Positions 27,370-35,741 of a stretch of DNA of 49,082 nt are shown in pieces. The stretch's first letter is position 1. Each line of letters begins with the position of its first letter. The notes beneath the pieces were generated by a model. The model did not search any database. It saw only the letters and a list, made by a program, of their open reading frames with translations, and had not been told where the DNA came from. Source of the DNA: Alphaproteobacteria bacterium (GTDB lineage Bacteria > Pseudomonadota > Alphaproteobacteria > Acetobacterales > Acetobacteraceae); contig JAFKFI010000104.1 of the NCBI GenBank assembly GCA_017307285.1, positions 1-49,082 on the forward strand, written 5' to 3'. The translations under genes were made by a program, and so were the position numbers.

Positions 27370-28662
27370 TCAGGCCGGCTCAATGCGGATCAATGTCGGC
27401 GCTTCGAGCACGGCGTCGAGGGCCGCGATCCGCAGCAAGGCCGCGCGCATCGCAGCCTCGTTGGTTTCGTGCGTCACCAATACCACCGGCACCGATTCGC
27501 CCGGCGCCCGGCCGCGCTGCAGCATCGATTCGAGCGAGATGCCGCTGTCGCGCAGCACCGCCGTCACGTCGGCGATCACGCCGGGCCGGTCCACCACCAT
27601 CAGCCGCAGGTAGTAGGCGCCGAAATGCTCCGACATCGGCACCGACGGCGCATCCGAGAGCGCGCCCGAGGCGGCGCCCCATACCGGAGTGGTCCGCCCC
27701 CGCGCGATGTCGATGAGGTCGGCGACGACGGCTGAGGCCGTCGGTCCCGCGCCCGCACCGCGACCCTCCAGCATCACCCGGCCGACGAAATCGCCCTCCG
27801 CCACCACCGCGTTGAACACGCCATCGACGCCCGCGAGCGGCGAGGCTTGCGGCACCATGCAGGGATGCACCCGCGCCTCGATCCCGCCCTCGGTCTGGCG
27901 CGCGATGCCGAGCAGCTTGATGCGGTAGCCGAACTCGCCGGCGAAACCGATGTCCAGGGCGGAGATCGCCCGGATGCCCTCGACATGCACCGCCTCGAAC
28001 GCCACCGGCCGGCCGAACGCGAGTGCCGCGAGAATCGCCAGCTTATGCGCGGCGTCGATGCCGTCCACGTCGAAGGACGGGTCCGCCTCGGCGTAGCCGA
28101 GCTTCTGCGCGTCCGCCAGCACCTCGGCGAACTCCCGCCCGCGCTCGCGCATCACCGTGAGGATGTAGTTGCAGGTGCCGTTGAGGATGCCGGCAACGCG
28201 AGAAATGCGATTCGCCGCCAACCCCTCGCGCAGCGCCTTGATGACCGGGATGCCGCCCGCGACCGCCGCCTCGAAGGCCAGCGGGACGCCGGCCCGCTCG
28301 GCGAGCGCCGCGAGCTCCGCCCCATGCACCGCCATCAGCGCCTTGTTGGCGGTGGCGACCGGCTTGCGCTGCTCCAGCGCGGCACGCACCAGCTCCCGTG
28401 CTGGCCCCTCCGAGCCGCCGATCACCTCGACCACCACGTCAACGGCCGGATCGGCGGCGAGCGCCACGGGATCGTCGTACCAACGCAAGCCGCCGAGCGG
28501 CACGCCGCGATCACGCGAGCGGTCGCGGGCGGAGATCGCCGTCACCGCGATCGGCCGTCCGGCGCGTGCCGCGACGAGTTCCGCGTTGTCGCGTAGCACG
28601 GTCAGCACACCCGCGCCGACCGTACCGAGGCCGGCGACCGCCACCGAGAGCGGCCGGGTCAT
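27370..28662 (-). CDS. hom: Homoserine dehydrogenase
   Basis: This is a 430-residue enzyme reducing aspartate semialdehyde to homoserine, for threonine and methionine synthesis. The NAD(P) motif GLGTVGAGV is at 11-19. The catalytic domain includes TANKALMAVHG, FEAAVAGGIPVIKALREGL and the signature YAEADPSFDVDGIDAAHKLAIL. The last 80 residues form an ACT regulatory domain (LRLMVVDRPGVIADVTAVL), which in this family senses threonine. The start ATG 28662 overlaps the aminotransferase stop by four bases. glpX follows after 23 bp. The order aminotransferase-hom-glpX-recJ is common in alphaproteobacteria. Confidence 0.96.
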   Translation of the reverse strand: MTRPLSVAVAGLGTVGAGVLTVLRDNAELVAARAGRPIAVTAISARDRSRDRGVPLGGLRWYDDPVALAADPAVDVVVEVIGGSEGPARELVRAALEQRKPVATANKALMAVHGAELAALAERAGVPLAFEAAVAGGIPVIKALREGLAANRISRVAGILNGTCNYILTVMRERGREFAEVLADAQKLGYAEADPSFDVDGIDAAHKLAILAALAFGRPVAFEAVHVEGIRAISALDIGFAGEFGYRIKLLGIARQTEGGIEARVHPCMVPQASPLAGVDGVFNAVVAEGDFVGRVMLEGRGAGAGPTASAVVADLIDIARGRTTPVWGAASGALSDAPSVPMSEHFGAYYLRLMVVDRPGVIADVTAVLRDSGISLESMLQRGRAPGESVPVVLVTHETNEAAMRAALLRIAALDAVLEAPTLIRIEPA

Positions 28663-29879
28663 GCCGAGACGGCGCTCAGCACGGGCTCGGCCGGCGCGCC
28701 GTTATCCGTCTGCAAGAACGCGCGGATGCTGCGCACCGCCTGCCGCAGCCGATGCGTATTCTCGACCAGCGCGATCCGCACGTGCTGGTCCCCATGCTCG
28801 CCGAAGCCGATGCCGGGCGCCACCGCCACCTTGGCGCGCGCCAGCAGCAGCTTGCTGAACTCGACGCTGCCCATGTCGGCGAAGCGCGGCGGGATCGGCG
28901 CCCAGGCGAACATCGAGGCCTCCGGGCACGGCACGTCCCAGCCGGCCGAGCGCAGCCCGCGAATCAGCACATCGCGACGCTCGCGGTAGAGGTCGCGCAT
29001 CTGCTGCACGCAGTCCTGCGGCCCGTTCAGCGCGGCGACGGCGGCGACCTGGATCGGCGTGAAGGCGCCGTAGTCGAGATAGGACTTCATGCGGGTCAGG
29101 GCGGTGATAAGTCGCGGATTGCCCGCCGCGAACCCCATCCGCCAGCCCGGCATCGAGTAGGTCTTGGACAGGCTGGTGAATTCGACCGCGATGTCCTTCG
29201 CCCCCGGCACTTGCAGGATCGACGGCGGCGGCTTGTCGCCGAAATAGATCTCCGCGTAGGCGAGGTCGGACATCACCCAGATGTCGTGCTTGCGGGCGAA
29301 GGCGACGATCTCGCGGTAGAACTCGATATCCGCGAGATACGCTGTCGGATTGGATGGAAAATTGACGATCAGCGCGGTCGGCTTGGGCACCGAGTGGCGC
29401 ACCGCGCGGTCGAGCGCGCTCAGCATGTCGTCGTCGGGCGTTGCCGGCACGCTGCGCACCGAGGCGCCGGCGATGATGAAGCCGAACTGGTGGATCGGGT
29501 AGGACGGGTTCGGCACCAGGATGGTGTCACCGGGGCTGGTGATCGCGGCGGCGAGGTTCGCCAGCCCCTCCTTGGAGCCCAGCGTGGCGATCACCTCGGT
29601 CTCGGGATCGAGCTTCACGCCGAACCGCCGCGCGTAATAGCCGGCGAGCGCGCGGCGCAGGCCGGGAATGCCCTTGCTCACCGAGTAGCGGTGGGTGCGC
29701 GGGTCCTGCACCGCCTCGACCAGCTTGGCGACGATATGCGGCGGCGTCGGGCTGTCGGGGTTGCCCATGCCGAGGTCGATCACGTCCTCCCCCGCGCCCC
29801 GCGCGCGCGCCTTGGCCGAGTTCACCTCGGCGAACACGTAGGGAGGCAGGCGGCGGATGCGGTGAAATTCGTCGGCCAT
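28659..29879 (-). CDS. Class I/II PLP aminotransferase, AlaC / LL-DAP aminotransferase-like
   Basis: This 406-residue PLP enzyme has the AlaC-type opening RRLPPYVFAEVNSAKARARGAGEDVIDLGMGNPD. PLP-site residues are visible: NFPSNPTA (173-180), Asp205 in WVMSDLAYAE, and the Schiff-base Lys239 in SLSKTYSMPGWRMGF. Close relatives make alanine from pyruvate using glutamate and are often annotated as LL-diaminopimelate aminotransferases. It overlaps hom by ATGA, so it is likely the first gene of the hom-glpX-recJ transcript. Linkage to hom fits a role in amino acid synthesis. Alanine is the most likely product but not certain. Confidence 0.88.
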   Translation of the reverse strand: MADEFHRIRRLPPYVFAEVNSAKARARGAGEDVIDLGMGNPDSPTPPHIVAKLVEAVQDPRTHRYSVSKGIPGLRRALAGYYARRFGVKLDPETEVIATLGSKEGLANLAAAITSPGDTILVPNPSYPIHQFGFIIAGASVRSVPATPDDDMLSALDRAVRHSVPKPTALIVNFPSNPTAYLADIEFYREIVAFARKHDIWVMSDLAYAEIYFGDKPPPSILQVPGAKDIAVEFTSLSKTYSMPGWRMGFAAGNPRLITALTRMKSYLDYGAFTPIQVAAVAALNGPQDCVQQMRDLYRERRDVLIRGLRSAGWDVPCPEASMFAWAPIPPRFADMGSVEFSKLLLARAKVAVAPGIGFGEHGDQHVRIALVENTHRLRQAVRSIRAFLQTDNGAPAEPVLSAVSA

Positions 29880-29903
29880 CGGGGAGCTTTCGCGAGGGGT
29901 TGA

Positions 29904-30761
29904 TCAATCTACCAGACGCGCGACGCCGCCGCGACCGGCGGCTTGCGCATCGACGCGCACGGACGCGGCCGGCACGCCGTCCTTGGCCAGCGCCGCCGCC
30001 ATCGCCTGGGCGCGGCTCAGCCCGAGGGTGAGTGCCGCGGACTGCGCCGCCGGATCGGAGGAGGTCGCCTCGCCCGGTTGGCCGACCTCCTTGGGTACCG
30101 CCGCGACGGCCGCCGCCTTCGGTGGCGCGGGCGGCGGGGGAGCGGGCGCAGCCACGGCCGAAGTCGGGGCACCCGGCAGGGTGGGCGGCATCGGCGGCGT
30201 GGTGGGCAGGGCCGGCGGCGTCGTGGCATCCGCCGCGCTGGTAGAGCCTGGCACGTCCGCGCCCGGCGGCGGCGCGAGCGGCGCAGTCGCCACCGCCCCG
30301 ACCGGCGCCTTGCTCGGCGGGGCGGCCGCCTGGGCGGCGGGTGGCGCGGGCGGAGCGGTCGCCGCATCCAGCGAGGCGCTGGCCGTATCGGCCGAGGCGG
30401 CGGGAGCCGGCGGCGGAGCAGAGCCGCGGCCGAACAGGGCTGGCGAGGCCGTGGGGGAGGACGGATCGGGTAGCGGCGCCGCGGCGGCGGCGTGCTGTGC
30501 GTTGGCACGGTCGGCGACCAGCGCGTCGGCGATCTGCTGATGCAGCTTCATATCCGGCGAGGCCGGCTTATCGGGGACGCTGGCGAGGTTGGGATAGGGC
30601 TGGTCGGCACCGGGTGCGGGTGGGCGCTGCTCGGCAATCGCGCCGCCCTGCAGCCCATGCCACCACTCCACTGGGTTGATCGAGCTAGGCAGCGACGAAC
30701 AGCCCGAGAGCAGCAGGAGACCGGCCACTCCCGTTGAAAATCGGCAACCGAGAGCCTTCAT
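29904..30761 (-). CDS. Pro/Ala-rich lipoprotein with a possible OmpA-like tail
   Basis: This is a 285-residue predicted lipoprotein. The signal peptide ends in LLSGC with Cys21, preceded by a hydrophobic run. Residues about 22-90 include a short conserved part (INPVEWWHGLQG) and KLHQQIADALVADRANAQ. Residues about 95-240 are low-complexity Pro/Ala/Thr, likely a flexible spacer through the cell wall. The last 40 residues (LGLSRAQAMAAALAKDGVPAASVRV) resemble the C-terminal half of an OmpA-like peptidoglycan-binding domain, but not a complete one. ATG 30761 is chosen for the lipobox spacing. It lies after the hom operon in orientation and diverges from phaC. Function is unknown; an envelope tether is a guess. 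Confidence 0.7.
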   Translation of the reverse strand: MKALGCRFSTGVAGLLLLSGCSSLPSSINPVEWWHGLQGGAIAEQRPPAPGADQPYPNLASVPDKPASPDMKLHQQIADALVADRANAQHAAAAAPLPDPSSPTASPALFGRGSAPPPAPAASADTASASLDAATAPPAPPAAQAAAPPSKAPVGAVATAPLAPPPGADVPGSTSAADATTPPALPTTPPMPPTLPGAPTSAVAAPAPPPPAPPKAAAVAAVPKEVGQPGEATSSDPAAQSAALTLGLSRAQAMAAALAKDGVPAASVRVDAQAAGRGGVARLVD

Positions 30762-30912
30762 CTTACGTGTGGGGACGATCTTCCCCTCGCACCGCGCTTC
30801 CAGGTGATGCGCCCCGAGAGGTTGCGCCCCGCTTCCGCCTATCATACGTCGAAACGCTCCCACGCTGCTGCGCCGGTTTAGCGGCTGCCGGTGCGAACGG
30901 AAAGGATGCCCG

Positions 30913-32712
30913 ATGGCCGAGCCGCAAAAACCCGAGCCGCCCGTCTTCAAGCTGCCCGACCCGGCGGTCATCAGCCGCTCGATGGCGGATGTCGCCGAGC
31001 GCTCGCAACGCATCGTCGGCGAGTGGCTTAAGCGGCAGGCACAGGAGAAGAAAAGCCCGGACCCGCTCAACATCGGCAGCGCCTTCCTCGAGATGACGGC
31101 CCGCCTGATGGCCAATCCCGCGACCCTCGTGCAGGCGCAGATCGGCTTTTGGCAGGACTACCTGACGCTCTGGCAGAACACCGCGCGGCGGATGATGGGG
31201 ATGGACACCGCACCCGTCATCGACGCCCCGGACGGCGACCGCCGCTTCAAGGACGACGCCTGGCGCGAGAACGAGGTGTTCGACTTCATCAAGCAGTCCT
31301 ACCTGCTCTCCGCGCGCTACGTGCAGGACGTGGTGAAGCACGTGGACGGGCTCGACCCCAAGACCGCGCAGAAGGTGGATTTCTACGCGCGCCAGTTCGT
31401 CGACGCGATGAGCCCGAGCAACTTCCTGTTCACCAACCCCGAGGTGCTGCGCAAGACCGTCGAGAGCGGCGGCGAGAACCTGCTCAAGGGGCTGAACAAC
31501 CTGCTGACGGACCTTGAGCGCGGCAAAGGCCAGCTGCGCATCAAGATGACCGACATGGAGGCGTTCAAGTTCGGCGAGAACATCGCCATTACACCGGGCA
31601 AGGTGGTCTATCAGAACGACCTGATGCAGCTCATCCAGTACGAGCCGACCACCGACAAGGTGCTGAAGCGGCCGCTGCTGATCGGCCCGCCCTGGATCAA
31701 CAAATTCTACATCCTCGACCTCCGGCCGCGGAACAGCTTCGTCCGCTGGGCGGTGTCGCAGGGCCACACCGTGTTCGTCATCAGCTGGGTCAATCCCGAC
31801 GAGCGGCTCGCCGAGAAGAGCTTCGACGACTACATGACTGAGGGCTATCTCGCGGCGCTCGACGCGATCGAGCAGGCCACCGGCGAGCGCGAGGTCAACG
31901 CCATCGGCTACTGCCTGGGCGGCACGCTGCTTGCCAGCACCCTCGCCTGGATGGCGGCGCGGGGCGACGACCGCATCAAGTCGGCGACGTTCTTCGTCAC
32001 CATGATGGATTTCCGCGAGGCGGGCGAGCTCGGCGTATTCATCGACGAGGAACAGCTCAAGTCGCTCGAGGACAAGATGAACCAGCGCGGCTATCTCGAA
32101 GGCAGCGAGATGGCGACGACGTTCAACATGCTGCGCGCCAACGACCTGATCTGGTCCTTCGTGGTGAACAACTATTTGCTCGGCAACGAGCCCTTCCCGT
32201 TCGATCTGCTGTACTGGAACAGCGATTCGACGCGGATGCCGGCCGCGATGCACAGCTTCTACCTACGCAAGATGTATCAGGAGAACCTGCTGGCGAAGCC
32301 CGGCGGGATCACTCTGAACGGCGAGAAGATCGACCTCGGCAAGATCAGGACGCCGTCCTATTTCCTGTCGACGCGCGAGGACCACATCGCGCCGTGGAAG
32401 TCGACCTATCGGGGCACCCAGCTGCTCGGCGGCGAGAAGCGCTTCGTGCTCGCCGCCTCGGGCCACATCGCCGGCGTGGTCAACCCACCCGACAGCGGCA
32501 AGTACAATCATTGGATCAACACCGACCTGCCGCCCGACGCCGAGACCTGGTTCCAGGGTGCGACTGAAATGTCTGGCTCCTGGTGGCCGGACTGGCAGCG
32601 CTGGGTCACCGCGCTGGACAAGACCCAGGTGAAGGCGCGCAAGCCCGGCGACGGCAAGCTCAAGCCGATCGAGGACGCGCCGGGCAGCTACGTGGCGGTG
32701 CGGCTGACCTGA
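30913..32712 (+). CDS. phaC: Class I poly(3-hydroxyalkanoate) synthase
   Basis: This is a 599-residue polymerase that makes storage polyester from (R)-3-hydroxyacyl-CoA at the granule surface. The N-terminal part contains the typical FWQDYLTLW segment. The alpha/beta hydrolase domain has PPWINKFYILDL (259-270), VISWVNPD, and the lipase-like box GYCLGGT with nucleophile Cys334. Asp490 (TREDHIAPW) and His518 (SGHIAGV) complete the triad. The length fits class I enzymes that act without PhaE or PhaR. GGA lies about 7 bases before ATG 30913. phaA and phaB are not in the window. Confidence 0.96.
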   Translation: MAEPQKPEPPVFKLPDPAVISRSMADVAERSQRIVGEWLKRQAQEKKSPDPLNIGSAFLEMTARLMANPATLVQAQIGFWQDYLTLWQNTARRMMGMDTAPVIDAPDGDRRFKDDAWRENEVFDFIKQSYLLSARYVQDVVKHVDGLDPKTAQKVDFYARQFVDAMSPSNFLFTNPEVLRKTVESGGENLLKGLNNLLTDLERGKGQLRIKMTDMEAFKFGENIAITPGKVVYQNDLMQLIQYEPTTDKVLKRPLLIGPPWINKFYILDLRPRNSFVRWAVSQGHTVFVISWVNPDERLAEKSFDDYMTEGYLAALDAIEQATGEREVNAIGYCLGGTLLASTLAWMAARGDDRIKSATFFVTMMDFREAGELGVFIDEEQLKSLEDKMNQRGYLEGSEMATTFNMLRANDLIWSFVVNNYLLGNEPFPFDLLYWNSDSTRMPAAMHSFYLRKMYQENLLAKPGGITLNGEKIDLGKIRTPSYFLSTREDHIAPWKSTYRGTQLLGGEKRFVLAASGHIAGVVNPPDSGKYNHWINTDLPPDAETWFQGATEMSGSWWPDWQRWVTALDKTQVKARKPGDGKLKPIEDAPGSYVAVRLT

Positions 32713-32752
32713 AGCCCGCCGATTTCATCGTTTCCTAAGATTTTCCGGCCAG

Positions 32753-32777
32753 CCTGGGCACCGTGACAGGTGCCAGG
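32753..32777 (+). terminator. Hairpin between phaC and the methyltransferase gene
   Basis: CCTGGGCACC (32753-32762) pairs with GGTGCCAGG (32769-32777) with one bulged base and a six-base loop. No T-run follows. The right arm touches the AGGAGGG Shine-Dalgarno of the next gene, so the structure could instead modulate its translation. Confidence 0.4.
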
Positions 32778-32785
32778 AGGGCCCG

Positions 32786-33523
32786 ATGCACGACACCGCC
32801 GTCGAGTTCGGCCGCGCGTTCTTCGCGACCTATCTGCCCGCCGGGACGCCCAAGGTGCTGGACGTCGGCGCGCAGGACATCAACGGCTCGCTGCGCGCCT
32901 GCGCGCCGCGCGAGGCAGCCTATGTCGGGGTCGATATGGTGGCCGGCAAGGGCGTGGACATCGTACTCGAGGACCCGCACGTGCTGCCGTTTGCTGACGG
33001 AGAGTTCGACGCCGTGGTCTCGACCTCCTGCTTCGAGCACGACCCGATGTTCTGGGTGACGTTCCTCGAGATCGTGCGCGTGACCAAGAGTGGCGGCCAC
33101 ATCTATATCAACGTCCCGTCGAACGGCTGGTACCACCAGCACCCGGTGGACAACTGGCGCTTCTACCCGGAAGCGGGGCTGAGCCTGCAGGATTGGGGAC
33201 GTCGGCAGGGTCACGATATCGAGCTTCTCGAATCGTTCACCGGGCGCCGTCGGCACGACGTTTGGAACGATTTCATCATGGTGTTCGGCCGGGGCAGAGG
33301 CCCAGCGCCGAACGGCTACATGGCGGATCAGTTTCCCGACGCCATGAATATCCGCCGCGGCAACGCGCTTGGGCCCGTGAGCAACTACTGCAAGGGAACC
33401 GAGGATCAGGAAATTATCCGGTCCCTGATGCAGGCCATTCGGTCGCGCGACAGGCAGATCGCCGAGATGCAGAGCGTGATCGATATCTACGAAGCCACGC
33501 TGGAGAAGCGGCCGACCGTCTGA
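32786..33523 (+). CDS. Class I SAM-dependent methyltransferase-like protein
   Basis: This 245-residue protein has an AdoMet-type Rossmann core: VLDVGAQDINGS (24-35), YVGVDMVAGKGVDIV, LPFADGEFDAVVST and the post-II loop SCFEHDPMFWVTFLEIVRVTK. It then has HIYINVPSNGWYH in the position of strand 5. The first glycine motif is GAQ rather than the usual GxGxG, as in some Methyltransf_11 members linked to glycans. The C-terminal 40 residues are a helical, coiled-coil-like tail (AIRSRDRQIAEMQSVIDIYEA). AGGAGGG precedes ATG 32786. A DUF5672 gene follows in the same direction, suggesting a role in sugar or glycan modification. Confidence 0.78.
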   Translation: MHDTAVEFGRAFFATYLPAGTPKVLDVGAQDINGSLRACAPREAAYVGVDMVAGKGVDIVLEDPHVLPFADGEFDAVVSTSCFEHDPMFWVTFLEIVRVTKSGGHIYINVPSNGWYHQHPVDNWRFYPEAGLSLQDWGRRQGHDIELLESFTGRRRHDVWNDFIMVFGRGRGPAPNGYMADQFPDAMNIRRGNALGPVSNYCKGTEDQEIIRSLMQAIRSRDRQIAEMQSVIDIYEATLEKRPTV

Positions 33524-33688
33524 GGCCAGCGGCGGCCGGAGAGGCCGAAATCAAATAGACGATTCGTTGCGATGTGGGTTAGATTACCAATCGCGGCATG
33601 GCAAGGAGCGAGGCGACGCGACCATCCATCCGGCGGCGCGCGGGCACCGGTCCGAAGGGCAGATCACGCCCGAGCAAGGCTACCGTCC

Positions 33689-34549
33689 ATGTTCATTCCA
33701 AACACCACCCTCTGCTTGATCGACACTCGCTACCACCGACTTTCCGAACGAGCGGCGCGCCGTTGCGCGGAATGCTGCGAATTCGAGCGAAGGCTGTATT
33801 TCTCGGATCGGCCCTGGGATCTCGACGGGTTCGTGTTCCACCGGGTCGCTCCGCTCGAGTCCATCCACGAATACAACCGCTTGATCGTCAGGGGGCTGGC
33901 GGATCATATCGACACCGACCACGTCCTCGTTGTCCAGTACGACGGGTTCATCGCAGAACCGGAATGCTGGTCGCACGATTTCCTCGACTACGACTATATC
34001 GGAGCGCCTTGGCCGCAATTCGACACGCATAACGTGGGCAATGGCGGCTTCTCGCTGCGATCCCGCCGGTTGTTGACGGTCTTGCGTGACATGAAGGTCG
34101 AGCTCGACGGCCGGGCGGAGGACGTCGCGATCTGCCAAGTCTGGCGCAACCGCCTGGAGCAGCACCACGGAATCCGCTTCGCTCCGGCCGATGTCGCCCG
34201 GCGGTTTTCCTATGAATCCGGCCCGTACTTCGGGCCGAGCTTCGGATTTCACGGCCTGTATCATCTCAACCGCCACTACAAGGGCCGCGAGGCCCACTGG
34301 CTGGCGGACCAGCTCAGGCCGGAACATCTCGCGGGATGGCGCATCATCCTACTACTGGCGCAATACCTCCGCAGCGGTGAGACCGAGGAGGCTCGGGCGA
34401 TCTTCCGCAAGGTTTGCGTCTATCAGACCCTGGATGAAATCTGTCAGGCCGCCGATCGCCTCGGGCTCGGCGACGATCTCATCGGAGATCTGTTTGGCCT
34501 TCTCGAGGAGAGCCCCGACCTGGCCGGTGAAGCCTCAACGACATCCTGA
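33689..34549 (+). CDS. DUF5672 family (glycosyltransferase-linked) protein
   Basis: This 286-residue soluble protein has the DUF5672 pattern: EYNRLIVRGLADHI, HVLVVQYDGFI, FLDYDYIGAPWPQF and NVGNGGFSLRSRRLL, then an acidic EDVAICQVWRN segment. VVQYDGF and GGFSLRS resemble the donor-site DxD-type and acceptor-site parts of GT-A-like folds, so it may be a glycosyltransferase or a sugar-binding relative. A C-terminal helical region (about 215-280) is not part of the core. ATG 33689 fits the conserved N-terminus (FIPNTTLCLIDTRYH). The 165 bp before it show no recognised feature. Confidence 0.72.
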   Translation: MFIPNTTLCLIDTRYHRLSERAARRCAECCEFERRLYFSDRPWDLDGFVFHRVAPLESIHEYNRLIVRGLADHIDTDHVLVVQYDGFIAEPECWSHDFLDYDYIGAPWPQFDTHNVGNGGFSLRSRRLLTVLRDMKVELDGRAEDVAICQVWRNRLEQHHGIRFAPADVARRFSYESGPYFGPSFGFHGLYHLNRHYKGREAHWLADQLRPEHLAGWRIILLLAQYLRSGETEEARAIFRKVCVYQTLDEICQAADRLGLGDDLIGDLFGLLEESPDLAGEASTTS

Positions 34550-34601
34550 AGCGATGGTCACGTCGATGCACTGAGCCCACGACGTCGGGGGCGCCGCTCG
34601 C

Positions 34602-35174
34602 TCACCAGCAGAGCGAGCAGCTGCCGTTGTCCCGCGGGAACCGCTGCTGCGCGGCACGCTGGGTCGCAATGTTCGCGGTCGGCAGGAACGGCATGTCCGA
34701 CAACCGCGCCAGGGTCTGCTCCGGGGGCCAGATGAACACCGGCGCGTGCAGCGCCGCCAACGCGGCTGGACGGTCCCCCGCCGCCAGCGCGTTCGCCGCC
34801 CCGAGCAGCCCATCCACGACCAGCTGCGAAGGCGCCCCCGGTGCGATGCCGAGCGCCCGACGCACCTCCTCGCGTGCCTCCAGCATCTGCGCCTTGGTGA
34901 TCGGCGACATGCCGGTCCAGCGCGGGCTGCTGGACAGCTCGCCGGCGAGATAGTCCACGGCCGCCGCCGCTCGGGCCGCGTCAATCGGGTCGTTTCGCGT
35001 GCGCGCCGGGTTGGCGAAGGCCCATTGCGCGAGATTGATCGCGCCGATGTCGTTGTCCGCGAAGAGGCCATAGGCATTGGGCGGCAACCGGGCAGTGTCC
35101 GGCGGCGGTGCAACGGAGGCGCACCCGGAGGCCAGCAAGACCACGCCCAAAACGACGAGTGAGCGCGGGCGCAT
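34602..35174 (-). CDS. Predicted lipoprotein with C-terminal CxxC
   Basis: This 190-residue protein has a signal peptide ending in LLASGC (Cys18), so it is expected to be lipid-anchored. The mature region has a conserved-looking segment DIGAINLAQWAFANPARTRNDP, suggesting a family of short alphaproteobacterial lipoproteins that I cannot name. The extreme C-terminus reads NGSCSLCW, with Cys186 and Cys189 spaced as CxxC, unusual for an envelope protein's last residues. It starts nine bases after the gamma carbonic anhydrase stop and is the last gene of the argC cluster. Function is unknown. Confidence 0.7.
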   Translation of the reverse strand: MRPRSLVVLGVVLLASGCASVAPPPDTARLPPNAYGLFADNDIGAINLAQWAFANPARTRNDPIDAARAAAAVDYLAGELSSSPRWTGMSPITKAQMLEAREEVRRALGIAPGAPSQLVVDGLLGAANALAAGDRPAALAALHAPVFIWPPEQTLARLSDMPFLPTANIATQRAAQQRFPRDNGSCSLCW

Positions 35175-35183
35175 CGGACGGGC

Positions 35184-35741
35184 TCAGCCGGCGGGACGCA
35201 GCCCCGCCTTGAAGCGCGCCGCCAGCTCCACGTAATGCCTCGCGTTGAAATCGAAGCCCGCGCGCTCCTCGGCCGACATCACCCGCCACAGCTTGGCCGG
35301 CGAGCCGCTCCACAGCTCGTTCGGCCCGATCACCTTGTTGTTGGTGAGCAGCCCGCCGGCGGCGAGCATCCCGCCCTCCTCGATCACCGCGCCGTCGAGC
35401 ACCGTCGCTCCCATCCCGACGAAGGCGCCGTTGCGCAGCGTGCAGGCGTGAATGATGCAGGCGTGGCCCACCGTCACGTCGTCGCCGATGATGGTCGGGA
35501 ACTCGCTGCCGTTGACGTGGACGATGGTGCCGTCCTGGATATTGGTGCGGGCGCCGATACGGATGAAATTGGTGTCGCCGCGCACCACGCAGCCGAACCA
35601 CACGCCCGATTGCGGGCCGATGGTCACGTTGCCGATCACCGCTGCCGTGGGCGCCACCCAGGCCGCAGGGTCGATGGTGGGGGATACGCCCTCGAAGGCG
35701 TAGAGCGGGCCGGAGCCGAACCCAGACGCTTGATCACGCAT
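35184..35741 (-). CDS. Gamma carbonic anhydrase family protein
   Basis: This 185-residue protein has a left-handed beta-helix of hexapeptide repeats (for example AAVIGNVTIGPQSGVWFGCVV). Three His ligands of the gamma class are in place: His75 (TIVHVNG), His93 and His98 (VTVGHACIIH). The GDTNFIRIGARTNIQDGT segment is the family signature. Bacterial relatives (YrdA/PaaY type) may be carbonic anhydrases or thioesterase-like; the typical proton-shuttle loop is short here. The start ATG 35741 lies eight bases inside argC, in another frame. Confidence 0.88.
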   Translation of the reverse strand: MRDQASGFGSGPLYAFEGVSPTIDPAAWVAPTAAVIGNVTIGPQSGVWFGCVVRGDTNFIRIGARTNIQDGTIVHVNGSEFPTIIGDDVTVGHACIIHACTLRNGAFVGMGATVLDGAVIEEGGMLAAGGLLTNNKVIGPNELWSGSPAKLWRVMSAEERAGFDFNARHYVELAARFKAGLRPAG

